Part shown: piece by piece, positions 26,276 through 35,900 of the stretch | Layout: the number at the start of each line of letters is the position of its first letter | Numbering within the stretch: the stretch's first letter is position 1 | Source of the DNA: Glutamicibacter sp. JL.03c | Lineage (GTDB): Bacteria; Actinomycetota; Actinomycetes; Actinomycetales; Micrococcaceae | Reading direction: 5' to 3' | Assembly: GCF_025854375.1 (NCBI RefSeq) | Contig: NZ_CP107575.1 | Coordinates: forward strand, 1,240,001 to 1,304,000 | Length of the DNA stretch: 64,000 nucleotides | Notes under the pieces: model-generated | The model's input: only the letters and a program-made list of their open reading frames with translations | What the model was told of the DNA's origin: nothing | Database searches by the model: none | Translations under genes and position numbers: made by a program

Positions 26276-27136
26276 ATGAACTTTTCGGACTTCATCGATA
26301 AGGCTTTTAATTTTGACGATTACGCGCAGCTATTGCCGCTCGTCTCCAATTCGCTTATTGCCGGCGCGGTCCTGGGCATCGTTGGCGGTCTGATCGGCAT
26401 CTTCATCATGATGCGCGATATGGCGTTTGCCGTTCATGGAATCGCGGAGCTATCCTTCGCCGGTGCTGCGTTTGCGCTACTGATCGGTGCGGATGTGGTG
26501 ACTGGATCAGTGCTTGGATCACTTATCGCGGCGTTGATCCTTGGATTCCTAGGGACGAGAGCCCGCGACCGTAACTCGATTACCGGTGTCTTGATGCCTT
26601 TCGGGCTGGGTCTGGGCATCTTGTTCCTGTCGCTTTATGAGGGACGCAGTGCCAATAAGTTCGGATTGCTCACCGGCCAGATTGTCGCTGTCGACAACGT
26701 CCAGCTGACCGGCATGCTAGTGCTGTCGCTCGTCGTAGTTCTCGCATTGATCTTCGTCTGGCGACCGCTGACCTTCGCTTCGGTAGATCCGGTGGTAGCC
26801 AATGCCCGAGGAGTTCGTACCTCGGGATTGTCGATTTTCTTCATGGTGATCCTGGCTCTGGCGGTGGCAGTCACCATCCAGGTTGTCGGCGCGTTGCTGG
26901 TACTTGCCTTGCTCATTACACCGGCAGCCGCGGCCATGCGAGTGACGTCCAATCCCGTGCTTACTGTGGTGCTGTCAATCGCATTTGCGGAACTGGCGGT
27001 TGTTGGCGGCATCTTGTTGGCGCTGGCTGGCGCTCTCCCGATTAGTCCGTATGTCACTACGATTTCGTTCCTGATTTACGTCATCTGCCGCGGAATTGAA
27101 TTTGTGCGTTCTCCGCGACGGCGCCATCAGGTGTAA
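26276..27136 (+). CDS. znuB: Zinc/manganese-type ABC transporter permease
   Basis: A 286-residue protein with eight or so hydrophobic segments and the ABC-3 family core: GIAELSFAGAAFALLIGADV, FGLGLGILFLSLYEGRS and LALLITPAAAAMRVT. It pairs with the ATPase upstream. Metal specificity (Zn versus Mn) is inferred from the family and from the zur-type gene 1.7 kb downstream. Confidence 0.87.
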   Translation: MNFSDFIDKAFNFDDYAQLLPLVSNSLIAGAVLGIVGGLIGIFIMMRDMAFAVHGIAELSFAGAAFALLIGADVVTGSVLGSLIAALILGFLGTRARDRNSITGVLMPFGLGLGILFLSLYEGRSANKFGLLTGQIVAVDNVQLTGMLVLSLVVVLALIFVWRPLTFASVDPVVANARGVRTSGLSIFFMVILALAVAVTIQVVGALLVLALLITPAAAAMRVTSNPVLTVVLSIAFAELAVVGGILLALAGALPISPYVTTISFLIYVICRGIEFVRSPRRRHQV

Positions 27137-27147
27137 GTGCAACTTTT

Positions 27148-27180
27148 CCCATCGCCCTAGTTCTGAACTGGGGCGATGGG
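27148..27180. terminator. Long hairpin between convergent znuB and the HNH gene
   Basis: CCCATCGCCC (27148-27157) pairs with GGGCGATGGG (27171-27180), and the interior AGTTC/GAACT extends the stem. There is no strong T-tract on either strand, so it probably works as a bidirectional end-protecting or pausing hairpin. Confidence 0.65.
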
Positions 27181-27216
27181 TGTATCCAGCTGGCAATCAT
27201 TGGCTCTTCGGACTCC

Positions 27217-28689
27217 TCAGGCGGGGGTGTCCTCGTTGCCCGGCGGACTGCTGGTGTCTGGTGGCTGATGCAGCCACTCTTCGAATGAGTGCACCCAGTC
27301 GGCTTCACTCATGCATTGCGGGTAGGGCTTGTGCGCGAATCCTGTCGCAGGTGGCGCGGTGGAGTGATAGGTCGGGCCCATTCCGGTCGCGATTTTCATC
27401 TGGTGTGGGCCGGTTGAGATGACGATTTCCTGCCATCCGGGGGTTTCCTTGGTCTGGTTGCAGAATTTGCAGCGTCCATCGGAGTTGATCACGCAGGTGT
27501 GCCCGCCGAGATGGGCTTGGGTGACGTGGTCGATTTCTTCGATCATGCCGTCGCAGAACGGGGTGCGGCACCGGCGGTCGCGCATCTTGATGAACTTCTT
27601 CATCTTCTCCGGGAAGATCCGCGCTTTGGAGTCCATCGCGATCAGGTCCTGGTCTCCTGGAGCGGTATACAGGCGGATGAGTTCCACAGTGGCTTCCAGT
27701 TGCTCGATGAAGGCCGGGGAGCGGGTTTTCGCCATTTCGGCCAGGGTCATGTTGTTGCTGATCTCTTCTCCGGCGGCCAGTTCCCGGGCGTACTGGGGTG
27801 CGATCACGCCGTAGCCTTCGAGGTAGGCGGGCTGCCGGTCGCCGAGGAACAGGGTCTTATCGGTCATGATCAGCCCGATCGTCAGGTTCACCGGGACTTT
27901 GGCGTCGGGGTTGGTGCAGAAGCTGGCGAGGTAGTCTGCTTCTATCTGGGCGCGGGTGCGTTCATCGCCTGCGGCTTTGAGGCTTTGGGATGTGGCTTTG
28001 ATCTGGTTTTTCATGGCGATGCCAGCGGCCAGGGGCAGGTGCGCGTGCAGGGTCATGGTGCCGGTGGCTGCGTGCGGGGTGAATTTCACGTGGCGTTGTT
28101 CGTCGGCGGCTTTTTGCTCTTTGCACTGGTCGTCGCTGCCGTAGGCGAGGGTGAAGTCCTTGACGGTGTCGCTGATTTTCCGGTGGCCCAGGTTGTGGAA
28201 CATGGCCGGGTTCTGGGCGTAGAGGGTGTCGAATTCCTTGCGCCGGTCGGCTTTGACTGCGCGCAGCGGGGTGAGGATGGCGCGCATTTGTGTTTCGGTG
28301 TATTCGCCGCGGCTGTAGGCGGCGGCCAGGTGCGGGGTGTCGTTGAAGAGGATGCGGCAGTTTTCCAGGTAGGTGCCGTAGCCGTGGGGGTCGGCTTTGC
28401 GTGCTAGGGCGATGCCGGCGGCGGCGCCGCGGTTCAGCTGGGTGAATTTGCCTTTGCGGGTGTTGTTGCGGGTGATGTTGATTTCGGCTTGGTGGCTCAG
28501 TGCTGCTTTGTGGTAGTCCGCTGAGGAGGTGAGGGTTTCGAGCAGGCGGATGGCTTGGAGGCATTCTTCGGTGGTGCCTTCTTCTTCGATCCGGGCCAGG
28601 TCGGTTTCCAGGGCGCGGGCCACGGCGGTGTAGTTGCCGTGGTTCTGCGGGTTGGGGGTACCCGTGCGGGGGATCGTTGTTTCGGACAT
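27217..28689 (-). CDS. DUF222 / HNH endonuclease-domain protein (13E12 repeat-type family)
   Basis: A 490-residue protein with an N-terminal helical DUF222-like region (about 20-330) and a C-terminal HNH nuclease motif: CRTPFCDGMIEEIDHV, then HLGGHT and CKFCNQTKETPGW, with Cys pairs expected to hold a structural zinc. These genes occur in many copies per genome in actinobacteria and are often mobile or hypervariable; their role is unknown. It lies between znuB and the zur-type gene, two genes that would otherwise be adjacent. Confidence 0.88.
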   Translation of the reverse strand: MSETTIPRTGTPNPQNHGNYTAVARALETDLARIEEEGTTEECLQAIRLLETLTSSADYHKAALSHQAEINITRNNTRKGKFTQLNRGAAAGIALARKADPHGYGTYLENCRILFNDTPHLAAAYSRGEYTETQMRAILTPLRAVKADRRKEFDTLYAQNPAMFHNLGHRKISDTVKDFTLAYGSDDQCKEQKAADEQRHVKFTPHAATGTMTLHAHLPLAAGIAMKNQIKATSQSLKAAGDERTRAQIEADYLASFCTNPDAKVPVNLTIGLIMTDKTLFLGDRQPAYLEGYGVIAPQYARELAAGEEISNNMTLAEMAKTRSPAFIEQLEATVELIRLYTAPGDQDLIAMDSKARIFPEKMKKFIKMRDRRCRTPFCDGMIEEIDHVTQAHLGGHTCVINSDGRCKFCNQTKETPGWQEIVISTGPHQMKIATGMGPTYHSTAPPATGFAHKPYPQCMSEADWVHSFEEWLHQPPDTSSPPGNEDTPA

Positions 28690-28818
28690 GTTCTTATTTT
28701 ACGCCTGCTAGTCGAATATGTCTTCGAGTGTTAGGTTGCGGGTGGATAACTTTTAGGACACAGTAAAGTCACACGTCAGAGGTTGATAATGACCCTGATA
28801 GCGGTGGGTGGCGAGGCC

Positions 28819-29226
28819 CTAGGCGAGCTTCTTGGCGCGGCATTCGGCGCAGACGCCGTAGATCTCCACGGTGTGCTCGGGCTCGGAAAAATCATGTTCA
28901 GCGGCAACACGAGCGGCCCACCGTTCGACTGATGGAGCCTGGACCTCGACGGTCTTCGAGCAGGATCGGCAGACGAGATGGTGGTGGTGGGATTCGGTAA
29001 CGCACTGGCGGAAACGGGCTTCGCCGTCACCACTGCGCAGAACATCGAGCAGGCCATCGTCGGCCATGGACTGCAAGAGGCGGTAGACAGTCGCCAGTGA
29101 AACCTTCTTTTCGGAATCCTGCAACCAACGATGAAGCTGCTGGGCCGTGGCGAAATCGTCGATCTCACTCAAGGCCTGCGTGACAGCCAGTCGCTGCTTG
29201 GTGATCCGTGTTTCTGGCTGGGACAT
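28819..29226 (-). CDS. zur: Fur-family regulator, probably zinc uptake regulator Zur
   Basis: A 135-residue protein. The winged helix TKQRLAVTQALSEID...SLATVYRLLQSM is followed by the dimer domain with ESHHHHLVCRSC (the HHHH regulatory site and first CxxC) and CAEC near the C-terminus (second structural CxxC). Linkage to znuCB favours Zur over Fur. It represses zinc uptake genes when zinc is replete. AAGGA lies 13 nt before the start, longer than optimal. It faces left, away from the MBL-fold gene. Confidence 0.88.
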   Translation of the reverse strand: MSQPETRITKQRLAVTQALSEIDDFATAQQLHRWLQDSEKKVSLATVYRLLQSMADDGLLDVLRSGDGEARFRQCVTESHHHHLVCRSCSKTVEVQAPSVERWAARVAAEHDFSEPEHTVEIYGVCAECRAKKLA

Positions 29227-29331
29227 CTACGTGCACCATTCCTTGACTTCGATGTTGGTGGGCAAAGGGTCAATCTACTGAGCCAATCACCTGTGCTTCC
29301 ACTCGATTTTAGCCAACTTTCCAAGATGATG

Positions 29332-29350
29332 CGTGTCTGGCGCTGACACG
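29332..29350. promoter_or_regulatory. Inverted repeat upstream of the MBL-fold gene
   Basis: CGTGTC and GACACG (29332-29337, 29345-29350) form a 6-bp inverted repeat in the divergent zur/MBL promoter region, just upstream of the likely -10 TACGCT (29367-29372). It could be an operator; no regulator is assigned. Confidence 0.25.
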
Positions 29351-29378
29351 GGCGGGGCGTGGAGCCTACGCTAAAGAT

Positions 29379-30074
29379 ATGCGTATCAAAACCAGAGGCC
29401 ATTCCTGCATTGAACTGAGTACGATCGATGGTTCGCTGTTGCTGGATCCGGGAGTCTTTTCGGATCTGACGGACGCTTTCGAGGGCAAGAACGCGGTGCT
29501 GATCACCCACGAGCATGTGGACCACGCCGATGAAAATGCCATCGTCCAGGCCCTTGGCGCGAACTCTGTTCTGGAGGTCTACGCGCCTGCCGCGCTGGCC
29601 CAGAGCCTGCGCGGACAGTTGCCCTCGGCGGCGGCCAGCCAGGTGCACACGGTGCGCGCCGGCGCGGACTTCGTGGTCGGCGGAATCAAGGTGCGGACAG
29701 TCGGAGGCACCCATGCCACGATCCACCAGTCGATCGGCCTGGTCGCCAATGTCGGCTACCTGCTGGGCGATCATGCGGTAGGGCAGCCGGTGGTGTATCA
29801 CCCGGGCGATAGCTATCACGTCCCGGTCGGAGTAAGGGTCGATGTCCTGCTGCTTCCGGTGATGGCGCCCTGGGCGAAGATGTCGGAGGCCGCGGACTTC
29901 GCAGTATCGGTCAAGGCCGGATGCTGGACGCCGATTCATGACGGGCTGCTTAACGATCGCGGCGTCTCCCTGTTTGATCGGCAGCTCGGCGCTATTGCCG
30001 AGCGCGATGGCAGCCGATTCGAGCGCCTGCAGCAGGGCGCCGAAAACAAAGTCGAAGAACTCCTGGCAAGGTAG
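29379..30074 (+). CDS. MBL-fold metallohydrolase (UlaG-like)
   Basis: A 231-residue metallo-beta-lactamase-fold protein. The metal motif THEHVDHADENAI (H-x-H-x-D-H) is present, a GGTHATIH histidine follows, and VVYHPGDSYH supplies the Asp and later ligands. It lacks extra domains, so a small phosphoester or lactone hydrolase is likely but the substrate is unknown. No good Shine-Dalgarno is present. TACGCT ends 6 nt before ATG 29379, so a leaderless mRNA is plausible. Followed 5 nt later by the sulfurtransferase gene. Confidence 0.8.
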   Translation: MRIKTRGHSCIELSTIDGSLLLDPGVFSDLTDAFEGKNAVLITHEHVDHADENAIVQALGANSVLEVYAPAALAQSLRGQLPSAAASQVHTVRAGADFVVGGIKVRTVGGTHATIHQSIGLVANVGYLLGDHAVGQPVVYHPGDSYHVPVGVRVDVLLLPVMAPWAKMSEAADFAVSVKAGCWTPIHDGLLNDRGVSLFDRQLGAIAERDGSRFERLQQGAENKVEELLAR

Positions 30075-30079
30075 CGCGG

Positions 30080-30904
30080 ATGAACCCCCTGATTTCAGCC
30101 GAAGAATTGAAGGATCTGCCTTCGTGCGTGCTCCTTGATGTCCGCTGGGTGCTCGGGCGTGATGACGGAGCGCAGCAGTACGCCCAAGGCCATATCCCGG
30201 GCGCGGTGTTCGTCGATCTGGAACGCGACCTGTCCGGAGCGGTGGGCGAGCACACCGGACGGCACCCCTTGCCGCTGCCCGCGGATTTCGAGGCGGCAGC
30301 CCGGCGCTGGGGGATCCACCAGGACACCCATGTGGTGGTGTACGACAATTCCGGGGCGCTGGCGGCCGCTCGCGCATGGTGGCTATTGCGCCATGCCGGG
30401 TTCGAGAACGTGCGGGTGCTTGATGGGGGATTGGATGCGTGGAAGCAGGCGTCCGGACAGCTCTCAACCCAGACGCCGACCGTGAGCCCCGGATCCGTAT
30501 CGCTGTCCTGGGGCCGGATGCCGGTGGTGGAATTCGACGAACTGGACTCCCTGCCAGGGGTGCTGATCGATTCGAGGGCCACGGCAAGGTACCTGGGCAT
30601 CGAGGAGCCGGTGGATCCTGTCGCCGGCCATATCCCGGGCGCATTGAACCGGCCGACCACCGATAATATCGACGATCAGGCGCGCTTCTACGATCCCCAG
30701 GTGCTGCGTGCCGGGTTCGAGAAGCTCGGTGCCCAGCGGCCCGGATCGGCCGCGTACTGCGGTTCGGGAATCACCGCCGCCCATCAGGTGCTGGCCGCCG
30801 CGAGCGCCGGCATCGAACTCGGCCTGTATCCGGGCAGCTGGTCCGAATACTGCTCCTACCCGCAAGCGCCGGTCGCGACCAGCGACGAAAAGCACCGCAA
30901 CTAG
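30080..30904 (+). CDS. sseA: Rhodanese-type sulfurtransferase (3-mercaptopyruvate/thiosulfate type)
   Basis: A 274-residue protein with two rhodanese domains. The first (about 5-125) is inactive. The second (about 145-270) carries the active-site loop CGSGIT after YFDP-like RFYDPQVL. The conserved CGSG(I/V)T loop is typical of 3-mercaptopyruvate sulfurtransferases. It transfers sulfane sulfur to thiols or cyanide. It is in an apparent operon with the MBL-fold gene and the HIT gene. Confidence 0.88.
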   Translation: MNPLISAEELKDLPSCVLLDVRWVLGRDDGAQQYAQGHIPGAVFVDLERDLSGAVGEHTGRHPLPLPADFEAAARRWGIHQDTHVVVYDNSGALAAARAWWLLRHAGFENVRVLDGGLDAWKQASGQLSTQTPTVSPGSVSLSWGRMPVVEFDELDSLPGVLIDSRATARYLGIEEPVDPVAGHIPGALNRPTTDNIDDQARFYDPQVLRAGFEKLGAQRPGSAAYCGSGITAAHQVLAAASAGIELGLYPGSWSEYCSYPQAPVATSDEKHRN

Positions 30905-30931
30905 ATTTCAGCTACCCACAGAAAGGCAGCA

Positions 30932-31360
30932 ATGAGCACGCTGTTCAGCAAGATCATCGACGGCCAAATCCCCGGACGCTTCGTCTGGAAGGACGAGACC
31001 TGTGTCGGCTTCCTGTCCATCGGCCCGCTCTCCGACGGGCACACCCTGGTGGTCCCGCGCGAAGAGATCGACGAGTTCACCGATGCAGCCCCCGAGCTGC
31101 TGACGCACCTCACACTGGTCGCGCAGAAGATCGGGCAGACCCAGAAGCGGGTTTTCGGCGCGCAGCGGGCCGGGCTGATGGTCGCCGGATTCGAAGTGCC
31201 GCACCTGCATGTGCACGTGTGGCCGACCAACTCGCTGGCGGATTTCGACCTGTCCAATGCGGCGCAGGACCCGGATCCGCAGCAGATGGACAACAATGCG
31301 CAGAAGCTGCGCGACGGGCTGGTCGCCGACGGCCACGGCGAGTTCGTGCCCGAGGCCTGA
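30932..31360 (+). CDS. HIT-family nucleotide-binding hydrolase
   Basis: A 142-residue protein with the histidine triad HLHVHVWP and upstream SIGPLSDGHTLVVPREEIDEF, characteristic of Hint-type AMP-lysine or AMP-NH2 hydrolases. AAAGGCAG precedes ATG 30932. The reading frame is intact; the decayed gene remnant begins immediately after its stop. Confidence 0.93.
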   Translation: MSTLFSKIIDGQIPGRFVWKDETCVGFLSIGPLSDGHTLVVPREEIDEFTDAAPELLTHLTLVAQKIGQTQKRVFGAQRAGLMVAGFEVPHLHVHVWPTNSLADFDLSNAAQDPDPQQMDNNAQKLRDGLVADGHGEFVPEA

Positions 31361-31673
31361 AAGCCGGTGGCTGGTATCCAGGAGTCTTCGCCCTGGCCAA
31401 CCTCCTAGGTCGGGACGGGAAGTTCAGCGCCGAAGAGCACTGTATTTGGCGTGCCGGAAACGACTGGTACGACGCGGCCTACCCCCAATCCCAGTGCACA
31501 GTATCCCGAGGTCTGCGATCACCAGATCAACCCGGGTGCGGTGGAACGTCGAGCCCTACCCGGCGCTGCTCGATGCGCACCAGGTGCCGTGGGAGAAGCT
31601 GGAAAGCGAACGGCCCGGACGAATCATCTACGAGGACGAAGTCCAAGTAATCGTTGTGCCGCAAGAGCGATAA
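31361..31673 (+). pseudogene. Frameshifted remnant of a conserved actinobacterial hypothetical protein
   Basis: Three consecutive segments, each in a different frame, resemble parts of one protein of about 130-140 residues. They are IWRAGNDWYDAAYP (frame of 31219), AQYPEVCDHQINPGAV (frame of 31451), and PYPALLDAHQVPWEKL continuing to IIYEDEVQVIVVP with a stop at 31671-31673 (frame of 31209). The W-R-A-N-N-D-W-Y-D-A-A-Y and Y-E-D-E-V-Q-V-V-V-V-P patterns are familiar from actinobacterial hypotheticals of unknown function. The residues normally found between NPGAV and the C-terminal part are missing, so at least one deletion and two frameshifts occurred. Its end overlaps the efflux gene by 50 nt, tail to tail. 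Confidence 0.65.
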
Positions 31674-32808
31674 CCAGGCCCAGGGCAACCAGCTGCATGG
31701 CCACCCACACCGGGGAGAGCTGCCCGAAACCGGCGCTGAGCGTGATGCCGCCGAGCACCGGACCAAGGGCGGCGCCGACATTCAGGGCCATGGTCGCGTA
31801 GGATCCGCCCATGCGCGGGGCGCCGGTCGCGGCGTAGAGCACACGGGTGATCAACGTGCTGCCCACGGCGAAGGACAGGAACCCTTGGGTGAAGACCAGC
31901 ACCAGCAGTGCCGCGGGGTGTTCGGCCAGCGCAGCCAGGGCGATCCAACCGGCCAATAGCAGCGGGCCGCCCACGATCAGGACCAGCAGGGGGTGCCGGT
32001 CCGAGAGCCGGCCGGCGACAGTGATGCCCGAAAATGAGCCGAGCCCGAAGAACACCAGCGCCAGCGGGACCGCGCCTTCGGGCATCCCGGCCGTGACGGT
32101 CACGATCGGGGAGATGAAGGTGAACGCGGCAAATGTCCCGCCGTTGACCAAGGCGGCCAGCACCATGGTGCCAGCCAGCTGCGGCCTGAGCAGCTGGGCC
32201 AGCTCGGCAGCCAGCTTCGGTGCCGGGCCGGATGGGTTCTGCACAGACAGCTCCACGGCAGGGCTGGGCCGGGGCACCGCGGACAGGACACCGAGCACCG
32301 CGGGCAGGCAGAGCCCGGCGATGACCCAGAAGACGCTGCGCCACCCCAGCTGGGAACCGAGCAGCGTGCCGGCCGGAACCCCGGCGATCATCGCGGCGCT
32401 GGTTCCGGCCAGCAGGATGGAGACCGCCCGGCCCCTCAGGTTCGCGGGCACCATCGTGGTGGCGGCGCTCAGCGCGATCGCCAGGAAGCCGGCGTTGGAG
32501 ACGGCGCCAAGCACCCGGGTGATCAGCAACAGTTCAAAATCCGTGGCCAGGGCGGCGATCACGTGGCTGGCAGCAAAGCCCGACAGGCAGGCGAGCAGCG
32601 CGGGCCGGGCAGGCCAGCGCCGGGCAGCCGCGGCCATCAGCGGTGCACCGAGGGCCATTCCCGCGGCGAAGGCCGAGGTGAGCAGCCCCGCAGCGCCCAG
32701 ATCGACGTCCAGATCGGCGGATATCGCGGGAAGCAGGCCCGCGAGCATGAATTCGGAAGTGCCCATGACGAAGACCGCCAGGGCAAGCAGGTAGAGGGCA
32801 AAAGGCAT
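31624..32808 (-). CDS. MFS drug efflux transporter, Cmx/CmrA-like
   Basis: A 394-residue, 12-helix DHA1-type transporter. ATG 32808 is preferred (GGAG 8 nt upstream); the protein begins MPFALYLLALAVFVMGTSEF, as in Cmx/CmrA chloramphenicol exporters. Other signatures are TSAFAAGMALGAPLMAA, RVLGAVSNAGFLAIAL and PAGTLLGSQLGWR. Chloramphenicol specificity is inferred from similarity, not shown. A 21-codon open frame precedes it by about 100 nt and may act as a regulatory leader. Confidence 0.83.
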   Translation of the reverse strand: MPFALYLLALAVFVMGTSEFMLAGLLPAISADLDVDLGAAGLLTSAFAAGMALGAPLMAAAARRWPARPALLACLSGFAASHVIAALATDFELLLITRVLGAVSNAGFLAIALSAATTMVPANLRGRAVSILLAGTSAAMIAGVPAGTLLGSQLGWRSVFWVIAGLCLPAVLGVLSAVPRPSPAVELSVQNPSGPAPKLAAELAQLLRPQLAGTMVLAALVNGGTFAAFTFISPIVTVTAGMPEGAVPLALVFFGLGSFSGITVAGRLSDRHPLLVLIVGGPLLLAGWIALAALAEHPAALLVLVFTQGFLSFAVGSTLITRVLYAATGAPRMGGSYATMALNVGAALGPVLGGITLSAGFGQLSPVWVAMQLVALGLVIALAAQRLLGLRPRR

Positions 32809-32905
32809 GGAAGACTCCGGGGTGAAGGAACAAGCGGGCTTGTGCCACCACCGCTTGCACCCTGGGATGCCAGAAAGCGCGCCCGCGCTAGATGCGGACG
32901 CTGTA

Positions 32906-32971
32906 TCAGGGGAGCAGGGGGCTGACGGCGTGGCCGGCAACCCCGAAGAAATCTGACTCGGGACTCGACAT
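32906..32971 (-). promoter_or_regulatory. Possible leader peptide frame upstream of the Cmx-like pump
   Basis: ATG 32971 to TGA 32906 encodes 21 residues beginning MSSPESDFFGV and ending SPLLP. Between its stop and the pump start, GCAAGCGG and CCGCTTGT can pair as a hairpin close to the pump's ribosome-binding site. Leader-peptide attenuation is known for some inducible chloramphenicol resistance genes, so the arrangement is suggestive. The binding site for the small frame is weak and there is no conservation evidence. Confidence 0.35.
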
Positions 32972-32991
32972 GCCGACCACTTTACCGCAAT

Positions 32992-35900
32992 CTACAGTTG
33001 CGCCAGCCCGTCCTTCATCGCCTTGCGGATGCGCTTTTCGCTCACCGAATAGGCGGTGCCCAGTTCCTGGGCGAACAGCGAGATGCGCATCTCCTCCAGC
33101 ATCCACTTCACCTGGGCCAGCGCGGCCGGCACGCGGGCGCCGGCCGGCACCCGCTCGAGCGCGGCATCGTACTCGTCCTCCAGCTTCTGGATGATCACCA
33201 GCGCCTGCGAATCACGGGTCACCGCCCCGCCGCGCAGCTTCTCCAGGCGCTTCTCGACACCTTGCACATAGCGGGGCAGGCGCATCAGGTTCGCCGCCCC
33301 GGTGGCGGCGATGAAGCCCGGATAGATCAGCTGCTCCAGCTGCGAGCGGATATCGGTGACCGCTGCGAACATCGCCAGCGACTTGGTGTTCTTCAGGTCC
33401 TTGTTGATGCGCGCGGAGGCGCCGAAGACCGTGGCCACGATCGCGGTGATGGTGAAGATGGTATCGATCTGCTCGGCGCGCACGGTTTCGAACAGGGCCT
33501 CGAATTCGGCCCGGTTCATCGGCAGCTGCTCGGGAACCAGCTGGTCCACGGCGGCCAGGGTGCAGTCGGCGATCAACTTGTCGATCGACCCGTGCGGGTT
33601 CTGGGTGAAGACCAGCTTCTCCGCATTGTTCAGGTGCGAAATGACGAACTTGGCCGCTGGCGGCAAACGCAGCATCAGCAGGCGGATCACGCCGCTGCGG
33701 TGCGCGGCATCACGCTCCGATTCATTGCGGAAGACCGTCAGATCCACGGTGGAGCCGTTGCCTGTCAGCCCGGGGTACGCGGTGATCTGCTGGCCCATCA
33801 CGGTGGTGGTCACCTTGGCCGGCAGGGCATCACCCAGGGTTTCGCCGGATGCCGGTAGCTGCGGCCAGGAATCCAGGGCCTTCTGGTCCCACGCGCCGGA
33901 GGCTTCGGCCTTCTTGCGGGCTTTGGCAGCAGGAACGGCCTTGCCCGGCGTCGCCGGCTTGCCAGCACCGGGGGAGTTGACCCCGCTGGCCAGCGCCGCC
34001 CGGTTGGCCGCGGCGAACTTGTGCTGCAAGGCCGCGAGGTCATCACCTTGGCCGAGCACCTTGCCCGAGGCATCGGTGACGGTGAAGCCGAAGCGCAGGT
34101 GCGCGGGCAGCGCGGCGAAGTCGAAAACTCCAGGGTCGACGACCATGCCGCGCAGCCGGCGCAAAACCAGTGCCAGGGATTCGGCCAGATCGTCGCTGGC
34201 CGAATCGAAGTCCGCGGTGAGCATCTGCAGCGCCTTGGCCGCCACATCGGGGGCCGGCACGAAGTTCTTGCGGATCGACTTGGGCATGGAACGGATCAAC
34301 GCGGTGATCAGCTCGTGGCGCAGTCCCGGGATCAGCCAGGCGAAGCGCGCCGGATCCAGCTGGTTCAGGAACACCACGGGCACGCTCAGGGATACGCCAT
34401 CGCCCTCGGCCTCCGAAGCCGCCGGGTTGAATTCGTAGCTCAGCGGCAGGTGGATGGAACCGAGCTGCCAGGTGGTCGGGAACAGGCTTTCATCCAGCTG
34501 CCCGCCCTCGGCCAACAGGGCGTCTGGATCAAAGTCCAAGAGGGTCGGGTCGGTGGCGCGGGCCTTCTTCCACCAGCGGTCGAAGTGCCGCTCGGAGTAG
34601 ACCTGCTCGCCCACGCGGGCGTCGTAGAAAGCGAAGAGCTCCTCGTCGCTGATGCGCAGATCGTGGCGGCGCATGCGGGTTTCAAGCTCTTCCACCTCTT
34701 CGAGCAGCGCCCGGTTCTTGGCGAAGAACTTGTGATGCGTGCGCCAATCGCCTTCGACCAGGGCATGGCGGATGAACAGCTCGCGGGCCAGCTGCGGATC
34801 CACGCGCCAGTAATGGAATTGGCGGCGCGCAATGATCGGCAAGCCGAAGAGCGTGACCTTCTCATAGCCCATGACCGAGCCGGTGCGCTTGGACCAGTGC
34901 GGTTCGGAGTGGGTGCGTTTGAGCAGGTGCGGGGCGACTTCCTCAACCCATTCGGGCGAGATGGCCGCGTTGACCCTGGCCCACAGGCGCGAGGTTTCCA
35001 CCAGTTCGGCGGACATGACCCAGGTCGGGGACTTCTTGAATAGTCCCGATCCGGGGAAGATCGCGAAGCGGGTGCCGCGCGCGCCCAGGTAGTCGCGCTT
35101 GCGCTCATCATAGAGGCCGATATGCCCGAGCAGCCCGGCCAGCAGCGAGATGTGCACCGCATCCTCATTGGCCGCAGGATCCACGGGCGCGGCCGCCACG
35201 GTGATGCCCAGGGGCTTGGCCAGCTGGCGCAGCTGGGTGAACAGGTCCTGCCATTCGCGCACGCGCAGGTAGTTGATGAACTCGGACTTGCACAACCTGC
35301 GGAAGGCCGAGGAGGACAGCTCCTTTTGCTTCTCCTGCAGGTAGGCCCAGAGGTTCAGCAGCGCGATGAAGTCGGACTTCTCATCGGCGAAGCGCTGGTG
35401 CAATTCCACCGCGCGATCACGCTGGCCGGTTTCTTCGCTGGGCCGTTCGCGGGGGTCCTGGATGCTCAGCCCGGCGGCCAGCACCATGACCTCCTTGGCG
35501 ACGCCGCGTTGCGCGGACTCGACGATCATCCGGCCTAGTCGCACATCCAGCGGCAGCTGCGCGAGCTTGCGCCCGATGTCCGTGAGCTTGGCGGCCTTGC
35601 TGGAGCCCAGGGCGCCCAATTCGCGCAAGAGGCTCACGCCGTCGGTGATGGCTTTGGCTTCGGGCGGCTGGACGAACGGGAATTGCGCGACCTCGGCGGC
35701 GGAGGAAACCACGCCCATGGAGATCATCTGCAAGATGACGCTGGCCAGGTTGGTGCGCAGGATTTCCGGATCGGTGAATTCCGGGCGCGCTTCGTAGTCG
35801 GTCTGCGAATACAGGCGGATGGCGATGCCTTCGGAGACGCGGCCGCAGCGGCCCGAGCGCTGGTTGGCGCTGGCCTGGGAGACGCGTTCGATCGGCAGGC

